From Hyphomonas sp. CY54-11-8 (GTDB lineage Bacteria > Pseudomonadota > Alphaproteobacteria > Caulobacterales > Hyphomonadaceae), in assembly GCF_000682735.1 (NCBI RefSeq), contig NZ_AWFD01000004.1, positions 62,001 through 126,000 of the forward strand: 64,000 nucleotides of DNA, written 5' to 3'. Positions 47,207 to 55,565 of the stretch are shown here, one piece after another. Position numbers and translations under genes: made by a program. How positions within the stretch are numbered: position 1 is the stretch's first letter; each line of letters begins with the position of its first letter. Under the pieces are notes generated by a model. That model did no database searches, was not told where the DNA came from, and was given only the letters and a program-made list of their open reading frames with translations.

Positions 47207-48388
47207 TTACTGAACGGTGATCACGACTTCCGAGCGGCGGTTCAGCGGCTCGCGAACACCGTCGCGGGTTGCTTTTGCCAGTTCGGTTTCGCCTTTGGCT
47301 TCTTCGGTGATGAGCGAAGCATCGATGCCACGGGCGATCAAAGCCTGACCAACGACATCAGCGCGGCGCTGAGACAGACGCTGGTTGTAAGCGCTGGCAC
47401 CCGACGTATCGGTGTGGCCGGCGATGCTAACCGAGCTGGTCGCACAGCTTGCTTCAGACTGAATGTTCGCCACAGCCTGATCGATCACGGCAGAGGCCTG
47501 GCTCGTCAGATCAGCGCGATCCCACTCGAAATACACCACGAAGCTCTGGCCGAGATCCGAGCAAACCACTTCCGGACCGGTCGAAGCCTCGGTTGGAGGC
47601 GGCGGAGGCGGCGGAGGCGGAGGCGGCGGAGGTGGCGGCGGAGGCGGAGGCGGCGGAGGTGGCGGCGGCGGAGGCGGCGGAGGCGGAGCTGCGCCGAACG
47701 CCCAGCGGAGCCCCACAGTCGCTACGTGATCCGTGTAGGTGCCGTCGTAATCCGTGCCATCCGAAGGATTGCCAGCGAATTCCAGATCGTCAGCAACAAA
47801 GTACTTGTAGCCGAGATCCAGGGTCAGGCGGTCGGAAACTTTGTAACCAAGACCGAGCAGACCTTGGTAGGCAAGCGTCGTATCGGTTTCGTTGAAGCCG
47901 TTAACCGCAGCCCAGTTGCCAGCGGTGCCGACATTGAGGTTGCTGGCTTTGGCATTCAGACGTGCACCGCCGACACCAAGACCGATATACGGCTGAACTT
48001 TACCGGCACGATTGAAATCGTAGAAGCCGTTCAGCATGAAATCGGCGATTTGCAGGTTACCATGCGGATCTGACGCAACGCCTGTCACACCCATGCCGAA
48101 ATCGGACGGAACGTTGAGTTCACCGCCACGGTAGCCCAGCGCACCTTCAAGGCGGAAGCCATTGTCAAAATTGTAGCCGAGCCCCAGCTGGCCGCCGAGC
48201 ATCTCGTCGGAATCCGAGCTGCCCTGGAGCGAGCCAGGCACATCTTGGGTCACCGGATCGTGGTCCAGCTCACCAGAGAATCCATATTGGACATCAGCGC
48301 GGCCATACCAGCCGTCGTCCGCGTGGGCGGCGAGACCAGCCGTCGCGAACGCGGCCGCGGCTGTCGCGCACATAAGAGTTTTCTTCAT
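47207..48388 (-). CDS. OmpA family outer-membrane protein with poly-proline linker
   Basis: A 393-aa protein: signal peptide (MKKTLMCATAAAAFATAGLAAHA), an eight-stranded beta-barrel (about 25-235, ending LRWAF), a run of 31 prolines, and a C-terminal OmpA/peptidoglycan-binding domain with VYFEWDRADL, SIAGHTDTSGASAYNQRLS, ARGIDASLI and REPLNRRSEV. It anchors the outer membrane to the wall. The ATG at 48388 follows AGGGG at proper spacing; an in-frame TTG lies two codons earlier. It has its own terminator and a long 5' region, consistent with an abundant single-gene transcript. Confidence 0.93.
   Translation of the reverse strand: MKKTLMCATAAAAFATAGLAAHADDGWYGRADVQYGFSGELDHDPVTQDVPGSLQGSSDSDEMLGGQLGLGYNFDNGFRLEGALGYRGGELNVPSDFGMGVTGVASDPHGNLQIADFMLNGFYDFNRAGKVQPYIGLGVGGARLNAKASNLNVGTAGNWAAVNGFNETDTTLAYQGLLGLGYKVSDRLTLDLGYKYFVADDLEFAGNPSDGTDYDGTYTDHVATVGLRWAFGAAPPPPPPPPPPPPPPPPPPPPPPPPPPPPPPPTEASTGPEVVCSDLGQSFVVYFEWDRADLTSQASAVIDQAVANIQSEASCATSSVSIAGHTDTSGASAYNQRLSQRRADVVGQALIARGIDASLITEEAKGETELAKATRDGVREPLNRRSEVVITVQ
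47594..47686. repeat. 93-bp GGC/GGA-rich tract encoding 31 prolines
   Basis: An unbroken run of 31 proline codons (CCG, CCT and a few CCA on the minus strand) inside the OmpA gene. The third positions vary in a partly periodic way, which suggests slippage of short units such as CCGCCGCCT. Read on the plus strand it creates a false Arg/Trp-rich ORF. Confidence 0.9.
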
Positions 48389-48470
48389 ACTCAATCCCCT
48401 TTTATGTGCCGAATGACGGGATTGTCCTCGGCCGCAGGTTCATACGGGCAGACTGCCCGATGATTCCTGA

Positions 48471-48485
48471 TTAAACTCAATTTAC
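48471..48485. promoter_or_regulatory. CtrA-box-like sequence upstream of ompA
   Basis: TTAA (48471-48474), seven bases, then TTAC (48482-48485), seven of eight matches to the CtrA consensus TTAA-N7-TTAA. It is about 85-100 bases upstream of the ompA start codon. The rest of the 269-base leader (48389-48657) shows no other element I can support. AT-rich tetramers are common, so this is tentative. Confidence 0.25.
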
Positions 48486-48657
48486 TCTCGCTGCGAGCCC
48501 CTTTAGGAGTGAAGGCCCCGAAACGGCAGGGTTTTTCCACCCACCGCGTCCCTTTTGCAACAGATTGTATCAAGTGCGTCAAATTACGCGCGGGACAGAA
48601 ATTCGTTCCATGGCGCACGGGATAAATGAGGTTTGCACGTGATATTTGTGGGAGAGA

Positions 48658-48734
48658 TGGTACCGCCTCCCCGGTTCGAACGGGGGACCTCTAGATCCAC
48701 AATCTAGCGCTCTAACCGACTGAGCTAAGGCGGC
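48658..48734 (-). tRNA. tRNA-His (GTG)
   Basis: A complete 77-base cloverleaf on the minus strand, CCA encoded (48658-48660). Acceptor stem GCCGCCT pairs with AGGCGGT, with G1:U72 as a wobble pair; D-arm GCTC...GAGC; anticodon stem CTAGA/TCTAG with loop TTGTGGA (anticodon GTG at 48698-48700); T-arm CCCCG-TTCGAAC-CGGGG. The discriminator is A73 and the base before position 1 is T in DNA, so the usual G-1 of tRNA-His is not encoded. This form is known in many alphaproteobacteria. It lies 83 bases downstream of nusG, in the same direction. Confidence 0.96.
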
Positions 48735-48817
48735 ACTGGGGTTGGCAGATACAACCCATAAAGTGAGGATTCAAGCGTGACCGGCAGAGGTTGGAGCCGA
48801 AATCCCCTATTATTCCG

Positions 48818-49360
48818 TCAGACTTTGGTGACCTGTTCGAATTCCAGATCCACAGGTGTCCCACGTCCAAAAATCGAAACGGTTACCTTGAGGCGGCCAT
48901 TGGCTTCGTCGATCTCTTCGACAGCGCCTTCGAACCCCTGGAAAGGACCGTCGTTGACCTGAACCTGCTCACCAACTTCGAACGAGATTTTGGGACGCGG
49001 ACGATCGGCATCCGAATCAGTCGCAGTGCCAAGGATGCGATCCACTTCACGCTGGCGGACAGGGAGCGGCTTCTTTCCACCTTCGGCACCGAGGAAGCCC
49101 GACACTTTCGGCGTATCCTTCACGAGGTGGTACACATCGTCAGTCATGACAGTCTTGAGGAGCACATAACCGGGGAAGTGCCGGCGCTCGACGGTCTTTT
49201 TCTTGCCGCGTGCGACCTCTACCACTTCTTCAGTCGGAACCTGAATGTCCTCGATCAGATCAGACAGCCCCTTGCGCTGGGCTTGTTCCAGAATCGTTGC
49301 CGCCACCTTCTTTTCGAAGTTGGAATAGGCATGGACGATGTACCATTTCGCTTCAGCCAT
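48818..49360 (-). CDS. nusG: Transcription termination/antitermination protein NusG
   Basis: RNA polymerase-associated factor linking transcription to Rho and ribosomes. The 180-aa product has the NGN domain (KWYIVHAYSNFEKKVAATI, RRHFPGYVLLKTVM, VKDTPKVSGFLG) and the C-terminal KOW motif (FEVGEQVQVNDGPFQGFEG). It follows secE by 40 bases. Downstream is tRNA-His rather than the usual rplK-rplA-rplJ-rplL genes. Confidence 0.96.
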   Translation of the reverse strand: MAEAKWYIVHAYSNFEKKVAATILEQAQRKGLSDLIEDIQVPTEEVVEVARGKKKTVERRHFPGYVLLKTVMTDDVYHLVKDTPKVSGFLGAEGGKKPLPVRQREVDRILGTATDSDADRPRPKISFEVGEQVQVNDGPFQGFEGAVEEIDEANGRLKVTVSIFGRGTPVDLEFEQVTKV

Positions 49361-49400
49361 GGGGCCAGCGCACTCCTTGAAATACGTCGGTCACCAGCCC

Positions 49401-49610
49401 TTAGAGGCCAGTAATCGCTTTAACAAACAGGTTGATCAAGAAATCAGCGGCAAACAGGAAGAGCGCAATGAGGACTGACATCACGACAACGAAAATCGTT
49501 GCCTGAACCGTCTCCTGACGCGAAGTCCAGGTCACCTTGTTCCCTTCCGCGCGCACCTGGCGCAGGAACGTAAAGGGCCCGACCCGTTTCTTCTTAACCT
49601 TATCGGCCAT
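49401..49610 (-). CDS. secE: Preprotein translocase subunit SecE
   Basis: A 69-aa single-helix protein of the SecYEG channel: basic N-terminus, FLRQVRAEGNKVTWTSRQET (the conserved amphipathic helix) and a membrane helix at about 38-60. secE-nusG adjacency is nearly universal and confirms identity. No tRNA-Trp or tuf gene is found upstream in the 136-base gap to the gluconolactonase gene. Confidence 0.94.
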   Translation of the reverse strand: MADKVKKKRVGPFTFLRQVRAEGNKVTWTSRQETVQATIFVVVMSVLIALFLFAADFLINLFVKAITGL

Positions 49611-49746
49611 TCCGACACTCTCTTGAAAAGCGGGGAGTTAGCGGTTTTGAGCCGCTACGTCCACGCCTAAACTACACCAATTTCAATGTGAAGGCATGTG
49701 AGGTGCCTGATAGGCTCCTGCAAGGCCGTCTTCCGAAACTGCAATA

Positions 49747-50631
49747 TCAAAGTGACAGACGACCAAACTCCCTGGCCGGCCGGCCAGCCACATCGACCTG
49801 AACCGCAAATAAACTGCCGGACAATGGCCGGGCATCCAGCTGAGGAAAAGTCATTCCTGCTCTGGCTGTTGTAATGAACATAGTCCTGAAATCCGGTCCT
49901 CCAAACGCGACGCTGGTCGGACGCGGCGCTGCAAGAATGATGACCTGGTCGACTTCTCCACCAGGTGTGTATCGAACAACCCGCGATGCGCCCCACAGGC
50001 AAACCCAAAGGCAGCCTTCCGAGTCAACCGCCGACCCGTCCGGATAGCCGTCAAATTCATATGTCGATGCAAACACCCGACGTCCACTCAAGGAGCCGGT
50101 TTCAGGATCGAAATCGTATGCCAGGATTTCCTGTTCGGTGCTGTCGCACGTGTAGAAGGTACGCCCATCAGGCGAAAACTGCATCGTGTTGGTGACCATG
50201 ACAGATGGCAGGCGTAACTGGGTGAGCGTCTGGTCGGCGCCATATCTGAAATAGCTACCGCGTGCCTCTTTCTCGGCATCATCCATGGTTCCGAACCAGA
50301 ATGACCCATCTGGAGCGACACCGCCGTCATTAGTGCGGTTCCCTTCCGGCTCACCCTCAATTTTGAGAATCCGGTCATATACCTCCGTAGCCGGATCGTA
50401 GACCCCTATTTCCTGGTCCCCAACCATCAGAAAATTGCCTTCGTACAACGCGAACGCACTCGCGCGCAAAGGCAGGTCGTATCGGCGAGTATTGCCGGTC
50501 CGGGGATTGTAACGATGCAGTTTGGCGCGCTTGATATCGACCCACCAGAGAAACCCCTCGGTCTCACTCCACACCGGGCCCTCACCCAGCACACACCCCG
50601 TCGGGGCGACGCATTCCGGCGCCAGCATCAT
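49747..50631 (-). CDS. SMP-30/gluconolactonase/LRE family protein
   Basis: A 294-aa six-bladed beta-propeller with metal-site motifs LGEGPVWSE (Glu), NRTNDGGVAPDG (Asn), VTNTMQFSPDG (Asn) and FDGYPDGSAVDSEG (Asp). Such enzymes hydrolyse sugar 1,4- or 1,5-lactones. It is coupled to the KDGal kinase gene (overlap at 50628-50631), which suggests it acts on galactono- or a similar sugar lactone. No signal peptide is seen, so it is cytoplasmic. Confidence 0.88.
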   Translation of the reverse strand: MMLAPECVAPTGCVLGEGPVWSETEGFLWWVDIKRAKLHRYNPRTGNTRRYDLPLRASAFALYEGNFLMVGDQEIGVYDPATEVYDRILKIEGEPEGNRTNDGGVAPDGSFWFGTMDDAEKEARGSYFRYGADQTLTQLRLPSVMVTNTMQFSPDGRTFYTCDSTEQEILAYDFDPETGSLSGRRVFASTYEFDGYPDGSAVDSEGCLWVCLWGASRVVRYTPGGEVDQVIILAAPRPTSVAFGGPDFRTMFITTARAGMTFPQLDARPLSGSLFAVQVDVAGRPAREFGRLSL

Positions 50632-51500
50632 CCGATCAGCCCTGCCTCTTCCGCCAATTCAAACAGACCGTCCTGTGTCGCTTCTTCCGCAGAGCATTCG
50701 TCAAATTCGGCGCCCAACGTGTCCAGCGCCAGACGATAGGATTCCATGATCGCTCCATCAGCAACGAGCGTGAGCTCATCTCCCGGATCGTAGTGCGCCG
50801 CAATGTCTGCTCCGATCAACAGTCCTGTGAGCGCCGTCTCATGATACTTTGGATCCAGGACGCCTGTCATGCGCGCTGCGCGCACAGCGAAGGGTGATGC
50901 CGCATCATCCGTATCCAATGAATATTCCACCCATTCCCGGAATATGGCCTCACTGAATTCCTGCTCAACGCCCTCAGGCGTTTTCAAGCCGCCATTAGCC
51001 AGCAACAACGCTCGTAACTCACCCGTCATTTCCGTTGTGAATCCGAGGATCTGTCCATGTTCCACCGTAACATGTTTTGTATGAGTTCCCGGAATACACA
51101 CGGCGCCAATCGGGTCTTCAAGCGCGAACAGTTGTGTTTCCTCCCCTCGCATCACATCGGGCGGTGAGGCCTGTTTCAGCCCCGGAACAATATGTATGCC
51201 GTTCGACTGCACGAGGTGGCTCGGCAGGTCTGCAAGCATCATCGGAACAGGTCGGTGACCTGTATTGTGGATGCCTTGGGTTCCACCGATTCCACCGCAA
51301 GCGATGATGGGCACTTCCGGCCATTCGCTGAGCCATTCATTGATGTGGAACTTGAGGCGCCCCATCGCATCGCCGGAATGGGTGAGAATACCGTCCGGCA
51401 CGGAAATTCCACCTATGACGTCCCCTTCTTCGTCAAACGCCCAGGCACGAAAAGTCGAGGCGCCCCAGTCGATGCCGATGAGAATAGTACGATCTTTCAT
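50628..51500 (-). CDS. dgoK: 2-dehydro-3-deoxygalactonokinase
   Basis: Phosphorylates 2-keto-3-deoxygalactonate in the De Ley-Doudoroff route. The 290-aa product begins with LIGIDWGASTFRAWAFDEEG (phosphate-binding), has ACGGIGGTQG, GEETQLFAL, CIPGTHTKHVTV, MTGELRALLL and GLLIGADIAA, the DgoK signature set. Only the kinase and the lactonase are here; the aldolase dgoA, dehydratase and a regulator are not in the window, so the rest of the route must lie elsewhere. Confidence 0.9.
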   Translation of the reverse strand: MKDRTILIGIDWGASTFRAWAFDEEGDVIGGISVPDGILTHSGDAMGRLKFHINEWLSEWPEVPIIACGGIGGTQGIHNTGHRPVPMMLADLPSHLVQSNGIHIVPGLKQASPPDVMRGEETQLFALEDPIGAVCIPGTHTKHVTVEHGQILGFTTEMTGELRALLLANGGLKTPEGVEQEFSEAIFREWVEYSLDTDDAASPFAVRAARMTGVLDPKYHETALTGLLIGADIAAHYDPGDELTLVADGAIMESYRLALDTLGAEFDECSAEEATQDGLFELAEEAGLIG

Positions 51501-51667
51501 GTATGGCGCCCCGTTATTGGCTTTGAAGATCTGCAGAACACAGGTCGCATGCCTTCACGTCTCTTGCACCGCCGGGAAAGTCAATCCATTCCGGTAATGT
51601 CGTCAACGCCGCGATCGCGGCGCATCATGGTCAGAACCAGCCCCGCAAAATCAACAGGAACGGCTTC

Positions 51668-52501
51668 ATGGATCCATCTACCCTGTCACGCCACCAACGC
51701 GCAGCTGACGAATTCGTTCGCCTGCTTGAGATCATGGCCCGCTTGCGTAGTCCTGAAGGCGGCTGTCCATGGGATCTCGAACAAACGTTCAAGACTATCG
51801 CCCCCTATACGATCGAAGAAGCTTATGAAGTTGCGGATGCCATTGAGCGCGGTGACATGACTGAACTTCGGGAAGAATTGGGTGATCTCCTGTTCCAGGT
51901 CGCCTTCCACAGTCAAATGGCTGAAGAGGAAGGCGCGTTTGAAGCCGCAGACGTTGCGGCGGCCATCAACGAAAAGATGGTTCGGCGCCATCCGCATGTC
52001 TTTGTGGCGTCCGACGAGCGTTCCTCCGACGATCAGATCGTGGCATGGGAAGTCGTGAAGGCTGAAGAGCGCGCTGCCAAAGCCAAGGAGCGAGGAAACG
52101 CCAGCGCTCTGGACGGAGTCGCCCTTTCCCTGCCTGCGCTCCTCCGCGCCGAAAAGCTTCAGAAACGCGCTGCCCGCACGGGATTTGATTGGACCGAAGC
52201 GGACCAGATCTTCGACAAGCTCGAAGAGGAAACGGAAGAGGTCAAAGAAGCCATTGCATCCGGTAATGCAAACGCGGTCATGGATGAGATCGGAGACTTG
52301 TTGTTTGTTGCGGCAAACCTTGCCCGCCGCCTGAAAATCGATCCGGAAGCTGCCCTTCGGCAAGCCAATTCAAAATTTGAACGCCGTTTCCGCGCCATGG
52401 AAGCCTTGGCCGCCGATCGAGGTGATGACTTCAGCCAGCTAGATCTCAATGCGCAGGAAAACCTATGGCAGGCGATCAAAAAAACGGAGGTGAAGACTTA
52501 G
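51668..52501 (+). CDS. mazG: Nucleoside triphosphate pyrophosphohydrolase MazG
   Basis: Hydrolyses (d)NTPs to NMP and PPi as a house-cleaning enzyme. The 277-aa product has two MazG repeats: [20 protein letters not shown] with the metal helices [11 protein letters not shown] and [15 protein letters not shown], and a second half with [10 protein letters not shown] and [17 protein letters not shown]. It is divergent from dgoK and shares TTAG (52498-52501) with the convergent hflX stop. Confidence 0.95.
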   Translation: MDPSTLSRHQRAADEFVRLLEIMARLRSPEGGCPWDLEQTFKTIAPYTIEEAYEVADAIERGDMTELREELGDLLFQVAFHSQMAEEEGAFEAADVAAAINEKMVRRHPHVFVASDERSSDDQIVAWEVVKAEERAAKAKERGNASALDGVALSLPALLRAEKLQKRAARTGFDWTEADQIFDKLEEETEEVKEAIASGNANAVMDEIGDLLFVAANLARRLKIDPEAALRQANSKFERRFRAMEALAADRGDDFSQLDLNAQENLWQAIKKTEVKT

Positions 52502-53823
52502 TCCGCAGCTTCTATTTCGATCATGGGAAACTCGGACCGAAATTGCCCGAACCGGTCTGTCTTCAGCCGGACGGTCATCCATGAATCGGCATTATCCTGA
52601 ACTTCGTCAGCGAGCACTTCTCCGTTCCGGTGCAGCCAAGCGCGGGCACGTCCATCCTCGGGCCTTAACAAGACCCGCACTTTCTTGGCGCTGCGGAGCA
52701 GCCCTCTCTCAATCGCTGCCTGCAGATCATCCATTCCCTGACCGGTCACGGCCGAGACCAAGACAGCGGGATGTTCTTCCTGGGTCTCGGCGGATAAAGA
52801 CAACGCTTCTGCACGTTCCGGCGGCAATAGATCCGCCTTGTTCCAGGCTTCGATCATCGGCGGCAATGGCAGCCCGGTTTCCCGCTCAAGGCGGTCCAAC
52901 ACGCGCAGCACGTCTTCAGCCTGCTCCGTGTCCGACGGACTGGATCGATCCCTCACATGCACCAGGAGGTCTGCCTGCATGGCTTCTTCCAGGGTCGCCT
53001 GAAAGCTGTCGATAAGGTGTGTGGGGAGATCCGTGATAAAGCCCACCGTATCAATCAATGCCGCTTCTCCGAGCGTTGGCAGATCGAGGCGCCGGATCGT
53101 CGGGTCGAGCGTTGCGAAAGGCATGTCTTTCGCAAATACGTCGGCTCCGGTCAGGCGATTGAACAATGTCGACTTGCCAGCATTGGTGTAGCCCACCAGC
53201 GCAACAACCGGCTTACCGCTTCTTTGTCTACCTGCGCGCTGGACCGCGCGTGTTCGGCGCACATCGTCCAGTTCGGCTTTGAGACGAACGATCTTGTCAT
53301 CCAGCATCCGCCGGTCAGCTTCCAGCTGGCTTTCCCCCGGCCCTGAAAGGAAGCCACCGCCGCCACGTTGCCTTTCAAGGTGTGTCCATGTCCTCACAAG
53401 CCGGGAGCGTTCGTACAACAGACGGGCCAATTCGACCTGCAGCCGGCCTTCCTTCGTTCGCGCTCTGAGACCGAAGATCTCGAGAATGAGTCCGGTGCGG
53501 TCGATAACCTTCACGCCAAGCTTTTTCTCGAGGTTTCTTTGCTGAACAGGTGTCAGAGCGCCATCAACCACCGCAAGCGTGCAGTGATTGGCTTCGAGGT
53601 CATCTGCAAGGCGGTTGAGAATGCCTCCCGACAGGAGTTGAGCAGAATTGACCTGTCGTACATGTTCGGGGCGAAGGAAAGCCAGTTCGCAGCCCAAAGC
53701 CTCAATCAGACCAGCAGTCTCTTCCAGCCGGTCTGCAGACGGCCTGTTTGCTGGAGTGAACCAGGGAATGATCGCGCCGGCAATTTCCGGTGCGGGGAGC
53801 CGATCAATCAGCTTGTCGCCCAA
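52498..53823 (-). CDS. hflX: Ribosome-associated GTPase HflX
   Basis: GTPase that splits stalled or heat-damaged ribosomes. The 441-aa product has the N-terminal HflX domain ([34 protein letters not shown]) and the G domain with [20 protein letters not shown] and NKAD motifs (WNKADLL). It follows hfq by 6 bases, the conserved hfq-hflX pair. Confidence 0.95.
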   Translation of the reverse strand: MGDKLIDRLPAPEIAGAIIPWFTPANRPSADRLEETAGLIEALGCELAFLRPEHVRQVNSAQLLSGGILNRLADDLEANHCTLAVVDGALTPVQQRNLEKKLGVKVIDRTGLILEIFGLRARTKEGRLQVELARLLYERSRLVRTWTHLERQRGGGGFLSGPGESQLEADRRMLDDKIVRLKAELDDVRRTRAVQRAGRQRSGKPVVALVGYTNAGKSTLFNRLTGADVFAKDMPFATLDPTIRRLDLPTLGEAALIDTVGFITDLPTHLIDSFQATLEEAMQADLLVHVRDRSSPSDTEQAEDVLRVLDRLERETGLPLPPMIEAWNKADLLPPERAEALSLSAETQEEHPAVLVSAVTGQGMDDLQAAIERGLLRSAKKVRVLLRPEDGRARAWLHRNGEVLADEVQDNADSWMTVRLKTDRFGQFRSEFPMIEIEAAD

Positions 53824-53829
53824 CAGGCT

Positions 53830-54078
53830 TTATTCCTTCTCCATCTCTTCGTCGAAGAGTTGTACCGGTGCGCTCGGTGCAATCGTGGAGATGGCATGCT
53901 TGTAGACAAGCTGCGGCGGACGACCATCGCCCCGCAGCAACACACAGAAGTTGTCAAACCAAGTGACCACGCCCTGCAGCTTCACACCATTCACAAGGAA
54001 GACTGTCAGTGGCGTACGCGATTTGCGGACGGCATTGAGGAAGGCATCCTGGAGGTTCTGTTTCTTATCAGCCGACAT
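53830..54078 (-). CDS. hfq: RNA chaperone Hfq
   Basis: An 82-aa Sm-like protein that pairs small RNAs with mRNAs. Sm1 and Sm2 motifs are clear: [40 protein letters not shown] and [10 protein letters not shown]. The short acidic C-terminus (DEEMEKE) is typical of alphaproteobacterial Hfq. It lies between trkH (76-base gap) and hflX. Confidence 0.97.
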   Translation of the reverse strand: MSADKKQNLQDAFLNAVRKSRTPLTVFLVNGVKLQGVVTWFDNFCVLLRGDGRPPQLVYKHAISTIAPSAPVQLFDEEMEKE

Positions 54079-54154
54079 AGCAGGTTAGTCCTGTTGTTCT
54101 TGTTATGATCGCGGGCTAACTGGATTGAGGGGCTTTCGCAAGGGCCAACCCCAT

Positions 54155-55561
54155 CTACCCCCGCCAGAAACTGACAGAAATCGCAGGAATGATCGCCAGA
54201 ATCTCCAATCTGCCCAGCAGCATTGAGAAAATGGCTAAAATTGAGGCGACCTGGTCCAGCTGAGCGACGTGTCCAACGACAAGACCTCCAGAATTGGTCA
54301 GGCAGCCAATCGCGAGGCGGATCGAGGACTCCAACGGCAAACCTGTGAACGTGAATCCTACCATCACCAGAAACACAGACAGAATATAAGCAATCAGGTA
54401 GACCCAGACGCCGATCACGCTTCGCTCATCCATTTCCCGGTCACGAAACTGGAAGCCCAGTACAGAGCGTCGATATCCCAATTGCCGGAATTCCACGCCT
54501 GCCCGGCGTGAAAGCACAATCAATCGGGCGATCTTGACTCCACCTGCGGCAGAAAGCGCCGAGCCGCCGATCAGCGCTGGTAGCACGAAAACCGGCAGTG
54601 GAACTTTGTCCCAGGTATCCGCGCTGCCCAATGGCAGGCCTGACGTGGCAAGCGCCGAAATCGACCAACCCAGCGACTCTAGGAAGCGTAGACCTGAAGC
54701 AATTGCCATCACCGTAAATATGCACACGAGCAAAGCAAATACTCGAGTTTCCGGGTCTGTAACCGCCTGCAACACGCGGCGTTCCCTAAGCGGAAGCGCG
54801 ACCGCCAGGCCGAGCGCTCCGCCCATCAGGCCAATTGCCAGAATAACGTCAGCTACCGGTCCGGCATTCGCCCGACCGTACGGCGCGGGATCGACCAATC
54901 CGGTCGTCCAGACGCTCACCGCATCAGACAAGGCGCGCCCGGCGGATACGCCCGCCAACTCCAACGCCAGAACCGTGACCGTAATCGATACCACCATGAT
55001 GAGGACCACCGATCGCGCGACTTTCGGCACCGCATCAAAGAAACTTGTTTCCGGCATCACAAACAGCACGCTGCGGTGAATGCCGGGTCCGCCGAGATTC
55101 AACGCCGCAAGCACGCTTGCCGCCATGATGATGGAAGCTGCCCCGCCAAGCAGGTGTAATGTTCCCCGCCAAACGATCAGGCTTGCGGGCCAGCGATTGC
55201 CTTCTACGGCGATGACAGACTGACCTGTCGTTGTCAGGCAGGCCGTGGCCTCATGGATTGCCTGGAGCAATGATGCGTTCTGAACCCCAACCACGAATGG
55301 CAGGCAGGCGGCGACAGGTGCCAGGAACCACCACAGAAGCGCCAGACCAAGCGCATCCGATGGCCGGGATTTCTGGCTGGGCTGGGGCGTCAGGAAAAGG
55401 ATACTGGTACTGATGACGCTGATGCCCAGCACCATGGCGAGAAATGCAAAAACCTGCTCATTCTCTCCGTAAGCCAGCGCGGTCAGGATTGCCGGCACGC
55501 TGGAGCCGGCGAGGATCAGCATCACGAAGGCCAGGATGCGGACGACAGATGCGTAATTCAT
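54155..55561 (-). CDS. trkH: TrkH family potassium transport protein
   Basis: A 468-aa membrane protein with about ten helices and four P-loop-like selectivity segments: TACLTTTGQS, SVWTTGLVDPAP, ALATSGLPLG and GCLTNSGGLV. It forms the K+ pore with TrkA. The ATG at 55561 starts 4 bases after the trkA stop; an upstream in-frame start would overlap trkA and adds a hydrophilic stretch, so it is not used. Two of the filter loops deviate from the common TTGAS form, a point also seen in other alphaproteobacterial TrkH. Confidence 0.88.
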   Translation of the reverse strand: MNYASVVRILAFVMLILAGSSVPAILTALAYGENEQVFAFLAMVLGISVISTSILFLTPQPSQKSRPSDALGLALLWWFLAPVAACLPFVVGVQNASLLQAIHEATACLTTTGQSVIAVEGNRWPASLIVWRGTLHLLGGAASIIMAASVLAALNLGGPGIHRSVLFVMPETSFFDAVPKVARSVVLIMVVSITVTVLALELAGVSAGRALSDAVSVWTTGLVDPAPYGRANAGPVADVILAIGLMGGALGLAVALPLRERRVLQAVTDPETRVFALLVCIFTVMAIASGLRFLESLGWSISALATSGLPLGSADTWDKVPLPVFVLPALIGGSALSAAGGVKIARLIVLSRRAGVEFRQLGYRRSVLGFQFRDREMDERSVIGVWVYLIAYILSVFLVMVGFTFTGLPLESSIRLAIGCLTNSGGLVVGHVAQLDQVASILAIFSMLLGRLEILAIIPAISVSFWRG

Positions 55562-55565
55562 CTGC

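Noticed and set aside
47414-48073. Arg/Trp-rich frames opposite the poly-proline tract
   Set aside because: They are the reverse reading of the proline repeat (GGC/GGA units) and cannot be independent genes.
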